64,000 nucleotides of DNA from Pseudorasbora parva (GCF_024679245.1 NC_090177.1:39620803-39684802); one strand, 5' to 3'. Positions 25,914 through 37,945 are shown, counted from the stretch's first letter. Translations and numbers: made by a program. Notes: generated by a model from the sequence alone, not told the origin.

Positions 25914-26732
25914 CAGAGGTGGACAGTAACTAAGCACATTTACTCGAGTCCTGTACCTAAGTACACTTTTTGAGTATCTGTATTTTACTTGAGTATTATT
26001 TTTCCTGGAAACTTGACTTCAACTTCACTACATTTGAAAGACAAATATCATACTTTTTACTCCACTACATTTCTATCAAGGTCCTCGAAGTCGAAAGTCG
26101 TTTCTGTAGCAGCGTTGAAAGTCAGTGGATGATTTTTTTCTTCTTTAAAAGGTGTTTGGGGTTTTTGCAGAAAGCCTTTCAGGAATCACTCTTGTAGAGT
26201 CTCGTGAAGTTCAGTGATTTCACAGCATTTATTAAATACTGATTTATAGTTTATAGCAAAATGGAGGACGATGGGTGTCAAAATGCCCATTTTGGCGAGT
26301 GTTCACATAAACAAAGTTGATTATGTCTTAAGTGAAGGTGAACTGTTGGAGAATATCAGATGTGTATCAGTGTATTGGATCCGTGCATTCGGCCTTAAAG
26401 TGACAGCAGCTTTATAAAGAGCTGTGTAACTTGTATAAAAGTATTTAAATGAGTTTGTTAGTCGTATGCTAGTATGTCTTATGAAGCATCACTGACTGGC
26501 TTAAACCATGATGGCATAATGTGCATTTATACAACAATAATAAAATAATACGTTGACATAAAAAAGGAAATTTACTTTTGATACTTGAGTACTTTTGAAA
26601 AAAAATACTTCTGTACTTTTACTTGAGTAAAAATCAGTTTTTACAACTTTCAGTTGTAACAGAGTAATATTTGACCAGCAGAACTTTTACTCTTACTATA
26701 GTAAAGAAGTTGTGTACTTTGTCCACCTCTGT
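25914..26732. mobile_element. hAT-like MITE with CAGAGGTGGAC ends
   Basis: The left end CAGAGGTGGACAGTAAC pairs with the right end GTCCACCTCTG. Sub-terminal TACTTGAGTA and TACTCAAGTA-like blocks are inverted as well. No transposase frame. The ends resemble those of hAT-type elements, but I could not find a clear 8-bp target duplication. Confidence 0.75.
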
Positions 26733-27441
26733 CACTTTGTCGGGTGACACGCAGCTTAAAGCCACGGAGCTTAAAAACATTTTGGACCCCACTGACTTTT
26801 ACTGTATGGACAAAACAATGAAATTGATTTCCCCCCACCCCACATTTTTTTAAATATTAATTATAGCCATTCAACATTAAAGTGTAATTGAAAGCTATCA
26901 TTAATTAGGCTTCAAAATATAACTTTTAATTTAAGTGAACAGTCTTCACTCCACACATTATAAATGTAATATAGATGAGTCCTTATTAAAGCTACAACAG
27001 TTCTTTAGAGCAGAGCTATAATTTCCTCTCTTATCTTTGTTCTTTTATTAACATTAATGACAGACAGCATTAATGGCTGCTGTCACTTTAAGATCTGCCG
27101 CTGCTCTACATGACGCATATCTCTCATTTTCTCACAACTCTTTACGTTCGTTTAAAACTCGTGACAATACTGCTCTTGTGACAATACTTGACAAGACAGG
27201 CCTTCTGGCATAATTCTGTGTTTTATTGTTAATTTAGGCGTGAAACAGAACTGTATTCTGGTGCGCTGTCTGTGTGCAAGATTTTGCTGCATGTCTTTCT
27301 GTGCGTTGTTTTTGTGTGTCACAGGACATTCACAGACAGCTCGTTGACTTCTGTCTTGTCACGCTTGAATGGTTTAAAAGCATTGCATGAATAAAAGTGT
27401 AATCCTATAACGCTAGCCAAAGGATGAAAGTGTGAATTGCA
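26733..27441. other. Intronic non-coding DNA
   Basis: No supported feature; AT-rich. Confidence 0.4.
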
Positions 27442-27445
27442 TTAA

Positions 27446-28204
27446 AGGAGTACTGTATGTATTTAAACTGGGTCATTAATGTAGTAGAAATTAGAAATAA
27501 TTTTTGAATTTGGTGCCTTCTAGACTGAAAAAAGACAGAAAATGTATTTTTGTCTCATGGGGATTAAAGGCAACAATTCCCAGAATGCTTCGCTGCCCTA
27601 CGAGGCCACTCCCAAAGCCACCGCTACTGGATTACTGTGACTGAGTTGGAGAACAGACACTACAATTAAATACTGAACGTGTCTGTTTAATATAATGATC
27701 GAGTCGCCACGTGAGTCTCACAGCCCAAAAGCTGCAGGAGTCAGATTACATTTCATGTTATGAATGAGCTCTCGTGATGAGAGCTGAGGTAAACGCGTCG
27801 GCACTCGCGGCATACATTCAGTAGCGTGTTAAGTCTGGCGTGTTTTCAGTTCATGCCATTGGAAGCTTAACTTTCATAGAAATTAATTTGAGAAGTTAAA
27901 ACACTTACATTGCTCAGCATAGCTCCGTTTAAATGAGTGCCTGCAGCGGCGAGCTGAGCTCTGAGTGTGATCTCCATCCCCCATGCGCGGGTTCAAAACA
28001 TGCGGAAATGGCTCCCTCTGCTGGCTGTAGTCTTTAGCCTTTGGCCAAAAATTCCTCCGATGACGCAAATATCATCAATTTGCGTCATCGGAGGAATTTT
28101 TCCAGAAATAAAATGCATAAATCTCTTGTCTCAGGGGGATATGAGGGGGTAAAGCACAATCATTTGAATATACTCCAGGGTTTCTACTGATACAAAGCCA
28201 TATT
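27446..28204. mobile_element. Hairpin TTAA MITE, copy A (one end lost)
   Basis: Begins after TTAA (27442-27445). It runs in inverted orientation relative to 30992-31762 and shares most of its sequence (GAATGCTTCG, CCTACGAGGCCA, AAACATGCGGAAATGGCTCC). It contains a perfect 24-bp stem at 28047-28070 / 28078-28101 with a 7-base loop. The far end is truncated near 28204, after GATACAAAGCCATAT. Confidence 0.8.
28047..28101. repeat. Perfect 24-bp hairpin, 7-base loop
   Basis: The left arm ends GATGACGCAAAT, the loop is ATCATCA, and the right arm begins ATTTGCGTCATC. All 24 positions pair. The equivalent hairpin in copy B (31119-31165) differs at three stem positions, all compensated on the other arm. 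Confidence 0.95.
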
Positions 28205-29341
28205 GTTAAACTGAAGAGAAAAAAAATTGTATTGCATGCGTTAACAACATTATTGTTGACGGCACTAAAATGACATAAGGGTGTGTGAATGATAAAATAA
28301 TTTTAATTTTATATAGTGTAGCTATATATAAATCAATCAAATCAGAAGAAATTGAGTCTTGGTACCTCAGATGTGGCCATATCTGCATCATAACATCCAT
28401 CCGCGAGTAGAGAAAGCCGGTATGAAACTAGCTGTTTCGGCTCATGTGTATCTCTGAAAAGAGGGTGTGGTTGTGCGCCTGTTCATCACGGCCCAGTGAA
28501 GCCGTACTGCCCTCCTTAAAAACAGCTGCTTAATTGAAGAGCCACAGGGCGGAAATAAATTGAAAGATACATTTCGTAATTAACAAGGAACAGCAGCTTT
28601 ATCCTGAGGATGAAGCGCTGAGGCTAAAACAACCCTGTGAAACATTAAAGGGGTCCACCCAGAGCTATATTTGTGGTGATTTGTGAATGTGAGATTTGTT
28701 GTACAACAGCGTTACAATTTAGTTTGAGTATAAGTCATACACTGGTTTGAAATGGCTTGTGACATTTCAGTTGCAATCTACAAATCTGAGAGCTGATGTA
28801 GTATATGTGATGTGAGCAGTTCTTTGATAGTCTTTGAATAGTTTCCACCCTCGCATTTGTTTGTGCGTCCAGCTCGGCCCAAGGGCCACAAAAAACCTCA
28901 TTAAGTGGCCAACAGAGCGGTCTGGAGCCGCTGGGTTGTGCGGGGAACACTCATTTTCATCTCACTGAGCTCAATCAGATGGCGTTCCAGTGGAAATGTT
29001 CAACCGTCAGTAATGAAATGCCCAAGGACAAGATCTGCTTTTAATACGGGGCATGACGTTAGAGCATGAACGTTAGGAACATCCCTAAACATACCAACAT
29101 TAAGAGATCAATAATATATTTAGCAATTTCGGTTGTGATGGAATCACAATGTTGAATACGTTGTGATGCTATTTTTCATTTTTTAATCTAAAATATTTAA
29201 TTTCTTTTTCTTTCTTTTTTATTACTTCAATTAATAGTTAAGCATGAAAAATGATAACTTAAGCTTTTTTAATTTTATTTCAGTTAAAGTTTATTTTATT
29301 TTAAGTAATGATTTTTATGCCATTTTATATTTAGACTTGTG
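28205..29341. other. Intronic DNA with a unique block at about 28840-29050
   Basis: No coding exon seen. 28840-29050 is compositionally balanced and repeat-free (CCTCATTAAGTGGCCAACAG and following). It could be a conserved non-coding element, but this cannot be tested here. Confidence 0.35.
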
Positions 29342-29449
29342 TTAAAGGGTTAGTTCACCCAAAAATGAAATTGATGTCATTAACTCCTCACCCTAAATGT
29401 CTTTCCACACCCGTAAGACCTCCGTTCATCTTCACACACAGTTTTATGG

Positions 29450-29947
29450 GTCCTGCACACTGTGCGATTTTTCAAAATCCTTTGTGAATGTCCCTTGTCA
29501 GACTGTACGAACATGATCCCCGATGTAAGCCGTGTCACACTGTAAGATCTCAGTTGTCATTAATGTCAGACTGCACGATAGTTAAGGGACGCGCGCAAGA
29601 AAACTCACCCGGAGCTTTATATCATCAATGAATGACGCGTTCGGTGACGATGAGCTGCATTACACGCGGGACTGAAATGGAGGCTACAAATAAATTTCTA
29701 GCTCTCGTTTTGGTCATAGTTTGTCTTGAAAAACCGAGATATTTGACTATAAATCTTCTGACACTGCCAGAATTTCCTCTGAGGTAAAATTTGATCGCAG
29801 TGGTCATTAATCGGCTGTCGGTGAACATGTCAAACTAATGATCAAAGACGTCAGATTTCAGCCTAGGATCAGAGGAATCTTTTAGGATTTGCTAAATTTG
29901 TCTCAGACGGCCATATCGTGGCCAAAATCGCACAGTGTGCACCCTGT
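29450..29947. mobile_element. MITE with TGCACACTGTGCGATTTT ends
   Basis: GGGTCCTGCACACTGTGCGA at the left is inversely repeated by TCGCACAGTGTGCACCC at the right. It lies inside the left arm of the 29346 element. No reading frame of note. Confidence 0.75.
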
Positions 29948-29949
29948 AG

Positions 29950-30470
29950 ACCAAATTTTACTAGTCAATATTACTTTGTATTAGTATTCATAATCAGTTA
30001 TCATTTTGTATTATTATTATTTTTTTATAATCATTTATAACCATTGTATGCTTGAATATATGTATGTTAGAGAAGACATGAGAGAGCTAGACACTGTATG
30101 CACATGTGTGTTCGGTTCCATGTATGAGAGTGGGGGCCGGGTGCATGTACACAGGGGAGTTATGGACAGGATGTGTGTGTGTAAGTTTCAGTGCATATGT
30201 TGACTTAACAATTCGCTATACATTCCATTTAATGGAAACCATATGTTCTTTGGGGTGCACAAAACCACAAGCCCTTTGTATGAAGGGCAGAGAATGGACG
30301 TTGGAGTACGACAGAGAAGCTGCGTATAACATCACTCCAGAAACGTTCTCTCCTATGTCTGACTAACATATTAAATAAAAGAGATCTCTTGACAAAACAA
30401 CTGGTGTCTGGTCCCGTGAATTAAACAACGGGGGAAAGAGACAAAAGTCTAGGTCTACACACCCGGCTTA
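29950..30470 (+). mobile_element. Possible solo LTR fragment
   Basis: An AATAAA signal at about 30373 lies within TTAAATAAAAGAGATCTC. It is followed by a short GT-containing R/U5-like stretch ending near CTACA, which is the layout of a retroelement LTR. No matching partner, primer-binding site or target duplication was found in the window, and an ordinary unknown repeat is equally possible. Confidence 0.25.
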
Positions 30471-30991
30471 AGATATTTTATATTTAGTCCGAGAGTGTAT
30501 GCAAGTCTATTCACACTATACTGTCCATGTCCAGAAATGGAATGAAAACATCATCACAGTAGTCCATATGAGACATCAGTGGGTTAATCAGAATCTCTTG
30601 AAGCATCGAAAATACATTTTAGTCCAAAAATAACAAAAACTACGACTTTATTCAGTGTTGTCTTCTCTTCCGTGTTTGTTTTCAATCCTCAAATAAAGAT
30701 TCAAACGGTTATGAATCAACGGATTGACTCATGATTCGGATCGCGTGTCAAACTGCTGAAATCACGTGACATAGGCGATCCGAATCATGAGTCAATGATT
30801 CATAACCGTTTGAATCTTTATTTGAGGATTGAAAACAAACACGGAAGAGAAGACAACACTGAATAAAGTCGTAGTTTTTGTTATTTTTGGACTAAAATGT
30901 ATTTTCAATTTTCCATGGTTTCAAAATAAAATCGAGGGTAACGCGGGTGTGATGTCATTGATAAGCGACGCACGGTCCTTGTCCTGGTTAA

Positions 30992-31762
30992 AGGGTTACT
31001 TCAGCGATTAGCATATGGCTTTGTATCAGTAGAAACCCTGGAGAATTTTCAAATTATTGTGCTTTTCCCTCTCATATCTCCCTGAGACGAGAGATTAATG
31101 CATTTTATTTCTGGAAAAATTCCTCCTATGATGCAAAATGACGATTTTTGCATCATAGGAGGAATGTTTGCCCAGAGGCTAAAGACTACAGCCAGCAGAG
31201 GGAGCCATTTCCGCATGTTTTGAATCCGGCATTGGGGGATGGGAGATAACACTCAGCTTGCAGGGAGAGCTCAGCTTGCAGACAGGATCATTTAAACGGA
31301 GCTATGGTGAGCAATGTAAGTCTTTTAACTTCTCAAATTCATTTCTATGAAAGTTAAGCTTGCAAAGGCATGAACTGAAACGCACCAGACTGAACTCGCG
31401 TTGTGAATGTATGCCGCGAGTGTAGTCGCGATTACCTCAGCTCTCATCACTCCTGCAGTTAGTGCTCAGGGCTGTGATACTCGCGCGGTGACTCACTCAT
31501 TATATTGAACAGACACGTTCAGTTTTTAATTGTAGTGTCTCTAACTCAGTCACAGTAATGAAGTTGTTGGCGTTGTGAATGGCCTCGTAGGGCAGCGAAG
31601 CATTCTGGGAATTGTAGTCTTTCATCCCCATGGGACAAAAATACATTTTCTGTCTTTTCTCAGTCTAGAAGACACACTAAATTCAAAAATAATTTCACAT
31701 TTTTACTCCATTGATGACCCAGTTTAAATACAGATTCATCTTCCCAGCGCTGAAGTACCCCT
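30992..31762. mobile_element. Hairpin TTAA MITE, copy B (near-complete)
   Basis: TTAA at 30988-30991, left end AGGGTTACTTCAGCG, right end CGCTGAAGTACCC. Internal hairpin at 31119-31138 / 31146-31165. It is inverted relative to copy A at 27446, so the two could pair as a large inverted repeat with a spacer of about 2.8 kb. Confidence 0.85.
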
Positions 31763-32322
31763 TTAGTATCACATATTTTTTTGGATTTAAACATTCTTGG
31801 AAACATTTGGGATAATGTAAGAACGCAAGTCAACAAAATATTTAACATTGTTCTAGTGGTTTTTAAATATTTTAAGTCAAAAATCGTACATATTGTGCCT
31901 TTTAGCTAGCCTATAATAATCCAATATAATATAAGGTAGTTGCAAAAAAAAATTATATTTGTCAGAGAGCACAGATCATTTTGAATGGCCATTAGTGGAA
32001 ACAGATGGATTGAAAGAACATGCCCCATCGATGAACAGCTAAAGCTACATTTACACTGGGCTTTAATTCCTTAAAAATGCCATGAAATTCCTAGAGAGCC
32101 TTCTGTGTGAATGCAAGCAGGGAATTTGATCCTGATCAATTGCTGGGATCAATTCCTGAAAACAGAGACGGAACCGATGCCGTATGGATTCTTCACAAGT
32201 CTTGACATCGTAATCACTTTGTCTTTACAGGACTATCCAAGATTGTATTACGATATTCTGCCAAGTATCGTATTTTCCAGAATCTCAAAGAGGCTTCCTC
32301 AGACTTGAAATGCCACCTTTAG
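31763..32322. other. Intronic non-coding DNA
   Basis: Nothing recognised. Confidence 0.35.
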
Positions 32323-32903
32323 GCCCCGTCCACACGGAGACGCGTTTAGCTGTATACGTATAAATTTTGTACCGTATCAGCGTTTCGTCCACACGGATCC
32401 GGCGTTTTGGAAGCATGATATTTTTTGAAACCGGGTCCCGAAGTGGGTAAAGCTGAAAACAACAATCTTCCGTTTTCGTGTGTACAGCGAATCCGTATAT
32501 TTTCTGAAACGGTGATGTCATCACACTACGTCCAGCACGGGGAAAGAGTTAAGGGATAAAGCTACGGGCACTGGGGATGAGCACATCAATATCGCCTCAT
32601 TTAATTACCGTATCTGCATTATTGGAAGGGTATGTTTAGGGTTGGGGTAGGTGTAGGCGTTAATAAAACACATCCGTTAAGTAGCAAATGTATTTATTGT
32701 TATTTTATTGTGAGATTTGGCCTCACCTCCGACCACTGCTGTACCCCTGCTAGCCACAACTCTTCTTCTCCGTTTTTTGTGTATTTCTGTGGCAGAATTA
32801 CAGCCCCACACACTGGCCTGGCATGCAAACTACATTGGTTTTAGTTGGTTAGTTGTTAATCCCGTGTGGACGGGAAAGCTCTTGCTTCGTGTGGACAGAG
32901 CCT
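32323..32903. mobile_element. MITE with GGCCCCGTCCACACGGA ends
   Basis: The left GGCCCCGTCCACACGGAGAC is inverted at the right as TCGTGTGGACAGAGCC. Sub-terminal CGTCCACACGG and CCGTGTGGACGG also pair. Likely a hAT-type non-autonomous element. Confidence 0.7.
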
Positions 32904-33614
32904 TAAATGTATTTTCAAATATTTATTTTGCCACATAATGTAATGTTATTAAATTAGTCAACCATCAAAACACATTTCTGTGACTAATTATGATTAATTC
33001 AATTAAATAATCAGTATATCATGTAATTAAGTCGATTCAAATGTGTAATCATTTGACTGTCATAATGAATACTCTTACTAAACATTGATCGGCAGGAACA
33101 GAAAGAAAAAAAAACCCTAAAGATGAAAACATGCTTCGTCTGTGTTGTTGCCCTTGCTGGAGAACAAGGCGTTTTCAGCCAGCCCATGTCCTCACATCCG
33201 AGTGTGTGTTGTCCTGTCTGTCTAGTGCGTGTTCACTGTCTCAGACGGTTTGTTTTTTACAGCAGGACTTTCTGTTCCTGCATCTTCTGGCATTATGTGG
33301 TGAGCTGTAGGATTTTGATAGTAAGCTCCTCTGTGTTATTGGGACTACAGTTTAGATTCCTCTCATTCTTCTTTCATTTGACAGTAATTGTATACAAAAT
33401 GGTTTCCGTTAATTTTATGTCACTTTGTGTTTTGGGCTGATAGTCGGTCTCTGTTCAGCTTTCTGTTTCTGTCGTATTTGCTTGCTGCCATTGCTATTTG
33501 TGACTGCGCTGCTGCTGAGGTACAGAAATATAGTCTGCAGTCACAGCTACATTGAAGAGAAAAAAAATCAGTTTTGTAAAATAAGATACATTCATTTTTA
33601 AGTATTTAGATATT
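32904..33614. other. Intronic non-coding DNA
   Basis: A 105-codon frame (33123-33440) is Cys/Val/Phe-rich with no recognisable domain and no splice context on which to base an exon. Confidence 0.35.
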
Positions 33615-33950
33615 TAGCCTGGTCGTACTAGACTCTTGTACAGAGAGTCTGGCCATTCTCCATTGACATTAAGCATTGACCTCCCTAGAGGCAAGAACTC
33701 TGTTGAAGTTATAAACTATTTGATCTGCCATAACCAATCGCTAACGTTTGGTCGTGACGCATGTAATCTCAAGCCATTGACTGTAGCGCACAACATCAAC
33801 ATCATTGTTCTCAGAAGCTCCCTCTGTTCACTGATTGGACCGGTTAAAATTTGATCGGAGAAAGCCAGGGAATATACCGCAATCCCAGACAGAGTACTGA
33901 AGGTTAATGAACATTGAGCAGAAGGACGTGGGAGGGCGGAGCCAGGCTAT
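33615..33950. mobile_element. Short MITE with TAGCCTGG ends
   Basis: Begins TAGCCTGGTCGTAC and ends GGAGCCAGGCTA, giving inverted TAGCCTGG-type ends. Probably related to the element at 3353. Confidence 0.6.
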
Positions 33951-34067
33951 AAGACATTAAGACCTATTAACAATTTAATACGTTTTTTGTTTGTATAATA
34001 CCTTAATACCTTTTAATACCAAAGATAGGCCCACGAAAAAGGGCAATAGGGTAAGACAAATGAAGAT

Positions 34068-34222
34068 ATAGGGACCCTGTTTTAACGATCTGAGCACATG
34101 GTCTAAATCGCACGGCGCAGGTGCACTTAGGGTGTGTCTGAATCCACTTTTGCTAGTTTAACAATGTAAAAAAACGTCTGGCACGCCAGGCACATGGTCA
34201 AAAAGGGGTTGTACCTAGTCTC
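34068..34222. mobile_element. MITE arm
   Basis: GGGACCCTGTTTTAACGATC with CTTTTGCTAGTTTAAC inside matches, in inverse, the segment near 52640-52760. Only one arm is present here, cut off by the next TTAA element. Confidence 0.45.
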
Positions 34223-34329
34223 TTAAAGGTGCACAAACATTTTTGCAGTAAAATATCCAAAAACCACTAGGCCAGTGTTATATATTTTGTTCAGTTGCGT
34301 ACTTACAATATCCCAAATGTTTCCAACTA

Positions 34330-35975
34330 CAGTCCCTTACAAAAGTCTTGTTGCTTGTGTACACATTGACCTAAAGTGCCACTGAAATATATTTCTTATC
34401 AAGATTTTTTTACAAGAAATGGCTCATTTTAATCCCACCAGCTTTTGTGATAATGTTTCAGTGAAAAACTAAACTTTCAAAAAGTATTCTAATATTCACA
34501 GCTTGGTAAAGCCCATTGAGTCAATTTTTGCAAAGACATAAGTGTTGTCACCTTGTCATATGAGCTTCACCTGTGACTAATAATGGATCAATTAGGTCTC
34601 AAGTGTGTATAAAAAGAACCCCAGTACGCTAGACCTTTACATCAACTGCAACTAGACCTCTGCAAACATGCCTAAGATTCACCCAGAGACTAAAGTTTTG
34701 ATTATCATGAGGCTGAAGACCAGATCCACTGCTGATGTGGCAGACACCTTCAATGTGTCTCAGCGTCAAGTACAGAGGATAAAAAAAAAGATTTGAAGAG
34801 AGTGGAGATGTTTTTGACAAGCCCAGGTCAGGCAGACCACGCAAGACAACTGCTCGAGAGGACCGTTTGTTGGCTTGAAAATCCAAGGCCAGCCCATTTT
34901 CCACTGCAGCAGAGCTCAACGAGACCTGGTCACCTGAAGTCCCTGTGTCAACCAGAACAGTTTGTCGGATTCTGTCTCGAAATGGCCTCCATGGTCGAAT
35001 CAGTGCCCAGAAGCCAGCACTAAACAAAAGACAATTGAAAAACCGTGTGGCATTTGCCAAGGCCCACAGCCTGCTAAAAGGATGGACGCTGGAAAAGTGG
35101 CAGAAGGTGGATTTTTCAGATGAATCTTCTGTTGAATTACACCACAGTCGCCGCAAATATTGCAGGAGACCTACTGAAGCCAGAATGGATCCGAGATTCA
35201 CCCAGAAAACAGTGAAGTTTGGTGGCGGAAAAATCATGGTCTGGGATTACATCCAGTATGGGGGTGTGCGAGAGATCTGCAGGGTGGAAGGCAACATCAA
35301 TAGTCTAAAATACCAAGAAATCTTAGCTACCTCTTATATTCCCAACCATAAAAGAGGACAAATTCTGCAGCAGGACGGTGCTCCATCGCATACTTCCATC
35401 TCCACATCAAAGTTCCTCAAGGCGAAGAAGATCAAGATGCTCCAGGATTGGCCAGCCCAGTCACCAGACATGAACATCATTGAGCAGATGTGGGGTAGGA
35501 TGAAAGAGGACGCATGGAAGACGAAACCAAAGAATATTGATGAACTCTGGGAGGCATGCAAGACTGCTTTCTTAGCTATTCCTGATGACTTCATCAATAA
35601 ATTGTATGCATCCTTGCCAAACCGCATGGATGCAGTCCTCCAAGCTCATGGAAGTCATACAAGATATTACATTTGAATCTCACGGCACCACCACTTAATT
35701 TGCTGACATATTTTTGTATTTGCAGTAAATTTGTTCAATTTCTGTTTAGGCGACAAAACTTTTGTCTTGCCAAAATTTGACCTTTCTGTCTTGATTAAAT
35801 GATAAATATTTTTTTCTGTGAAAATTATTTATTTCAGTGCATTAAACATCATTTGGGAGGGTTTTAGCTTTTCATATGAGCTATTTCTAACACCAATGAA
35901 TTAATTAATTAATTAAAAGTTAATATCAGGTATTTCTAGAAAATAGATAAGCGACAAGACTTTTGTCAGGGACTG
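34330..35975 (+). mobile_element. Tc1-like transposon, DD35E type, near-complete
   Basis: The 1,646-bp element is flanked by TA (34328-34329, 35976-35977). Terminal inverted repeats begin CAGTCCCTTACAAAAGTCTT and end AAGACTTTTGTCAGGGACTG. It encodes one broken transposase. Confidence 0.92.
34668..35676 (+). pseudogene. Tc1-like transposase, DD35E, broken
   Basis: The enzyme would cut and paste the element. The start (MPKIHPETKVLIIMRL) leads into a helix-turn-helix stretch ending RQVQRIKKK, where a run of nine A at about 34781-34789 shifts the frame by one base. A TGA interrupts the restored frame near 34878. From 34945 the catalytic part is open to 35676: VDFSDESS with the first Asp, LQQDGAPSH with the second Asp, and DMNIIEQMW with the Glu. 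Thirty-five residues lie between the second Asp and Glu, one more than the usual Tc1 DD34E spacing. Two lesions only, so the copy is fairly young but inactive. Confidence 0.9.
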
Positions 35976-36513
35976 TATTTGTAAATTGTGAGAAAATGTC
36001 TATTTTAAGGACCCGGGACGTTTCAGCATAGCGTTTGAGGGAGTCGCCTGTCAATCGCGTCATATCTGCGTTACCCTCTGCTTTATTCTGCAGTGCTTTT
36101 CTCTTAGCAGTGTGAACAATGTATCTAAATGATAAAAAATGTATCTGATATGATAAACAGAGCTGCTTTACCTTATAATCATGACTGGAAAAAGCGGAAG
36201 TGTGGGCGCCCTGCGACTGTGTCCCATCCCGTCATAATAAAAGTCCTGCTGTTCGCGAGCCGTGTGTTTGTGTATCAATCGCTCCAGCGGCCGTGCTCAG
36301 CTCCACAACACTCGGTCCTGCTCTGCTTCACTACAGTAACGTTAATAACCGCATCCATGAACATGATTTCTGCCCGAGTCCTATTTTCCATCGGCTGTGA
36401 GGTGAAGACCACATGTCCCAAGATACTGCGCTCACACTTGGCGTCATTAAACTACGCATTTGTTTAGAATAGGCGCCCTCCAGTGGACGAAAATTTGCAT
36501 AGTGCACCTTTAA

Positions 36514-36596
36514 TATAACTCTGTATTTGTCTGAAAGAAGAATGTCATATACACCTAGTATGACTTGAGGGAGAGTAAATCATCCCCATTAAGGAT
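36514..36596. mobile_element. MITE end, same family as 10301
   Basis: GTCTGAAAGAAGAATGTCAT and TAGTATGACTTGAGG match the right arm at about 12122-12165. Only this end remains. Confidence 0.6.
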
Positions 36597-37550
36597 GATT
36601 TTCTATCTTTACTGTGTGTCTTTTTTGCCTACAAGCGACTCTAAGTATCAACTAAACTCGAATGTGCCAACTCATTTCTCATTTTCTGATTGGTTATGGT
36701 ATCATATCTGCTAATTCATCAGGGAACAATTTGTGTCAAGAACGTACACGGTGATAATCATTCATAGCATGACAGCGAGGTGCAACAATGCAATGCTCAT
36801 GATGGAACGAGACGCTGAAAAAAAAGTGTGCTGTGAGTACTTGACTGACTTGTTATGTCTGTGAGAATTGATGACCAAAATGACCTTCTCTGGAAATCAA
36901 GACAAAAATAATGAGCACTGTGCTTTGAAAAATTAAAACCTTTTGATTAGATTAGGCTTACATTAGAATGCTGACATTCTTTTATACCTTCTATTTGTCC
37001 ATCCTCTCTTTTTTTTATCTCTCTTTCTCTCTCTTTTCTCTTTTTAAGTTCAAACTGCAATAAGCCTATACTGCTGGTTCCAATCATACTGACATATTTA
37101 AATGACTAGCTGCACATTCAGCCCTGTCAGTACATAATTACTGGGTTTTGCCAAGACAAGCATCACTATTACTATTACTCATATTAAAGGTCACTGATTT
37201 AAACCCTATTTGTTAAACTGCATAACTGATTGAACAATATGTCAAATCGTGCAGTTTGTTGAAGAGAGGTGTTCCTCTACTTATAAATGCCTGTTGTGTC
37301 AAATTTGATATTTGACTTTCTAAGGCCTCGAAACTCTCCACATGATTAACTTTGTTGAAAAGCTTGTTAAACACAATCCTCTACATGCCTGCTGTCGTCT
37401 GATTGATAGTTAATACTTTTTTTTTTTAGCAAGGAATATCCCTTTTGGTGTAATTGTAAAAACACCCACCTTTAGATCGTGGTTAACGTTTCTTTTTGCT
37501 GTGAAATATTTACAGGTTTTTTGTAAATGTAAGAATCACTTTTATATTGT
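36597..37550. other. Intronic non-coding DNA
   Basis: Pyrimidine-rich stretch at about 37005-37046; otherwise nothing recognised. Confidence 0.4.
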
Positions 37551-37552
37551 TA

Positions 37553-37945
37553 CACTGTAAAAAATTATTTAGAAAAAAAGTTACCTGGTTGCCTTAAAAT
37601 GTTGAGTTCATTGAAATTTAAATTTTGAGTTAATACAATGAAAGTTTTTAGAGATTCGACAACCATTATTAAAATATTATTAAAAGATTTTGTAAGCATA
37701 TTGTGTATTGTGTGTTTTATTTGTGATAACGCAGTGAAACATGCCAAATAGTGCTATTTTCATGATTTATCAATTTTTTTATGTGTTTCAGATACAATAA
37801 TATTTTGAGTTTCTATTTATTAAACAAATTTCCTTCATTGTATCAACTCAAATTTTTTATTTCAATGAACTCAAACTTTTAAGTCAACCAGGCTACTTAC
37901 TTTTTTAAGTTAAACCAACAAAACCAACAAAACATTGTTACAGTG
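37553..37945. mobile_element. CACTGTAA-type MITE, copy 2 (uninterrupted)
   Basis: 393 bp flanked by TA (37551-37552, 37946-37947). Ends CACTGTAAAAAAT and GTTACAGTG. This is the intact counterpart of 23550-24480 and provides the empty TTAA site at 37879-37882. Confidence 0.9.

Larger units (their letters stand above)
29346..30908. mobile_element. Fold-back TTAA MITE, interrupted copy
   Basis: The left end AGGGTTAGTTCACCCAAAAA follows TTAA (29342-29345). The left arm is continuous with the copy at 59659 up to CTTCACACACAG (about 29443), then resumes at about 30472 (TTAAGATATTTTATATTTAG). The arms meet near 30745-30780 and the right arm is truncated near 30908. About 1 kb of foreign sequence sits inside the left arm. 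Confidence 0.8.
34227..36509. mobile_element. TTAA MITE carrying a Tc1 insertion
   Basis: TTAA at 34223-34226 and 36510-36513. Ends AGGTGCACAAACATTTTTGC and TTTGCATAGTGCACCT. The segments 34227-34329 and 35976-36509 are the MITE itself; the 34330-35975 interval is a Tc1-like element. The right portion is GC-richer, with no frame I recognise. Confidence 0.75.

Noticed and set aside
34629..35237. 202-codon minus-strand frame
   Set aside because: Antisense shadow of the Tc1-like transposase.
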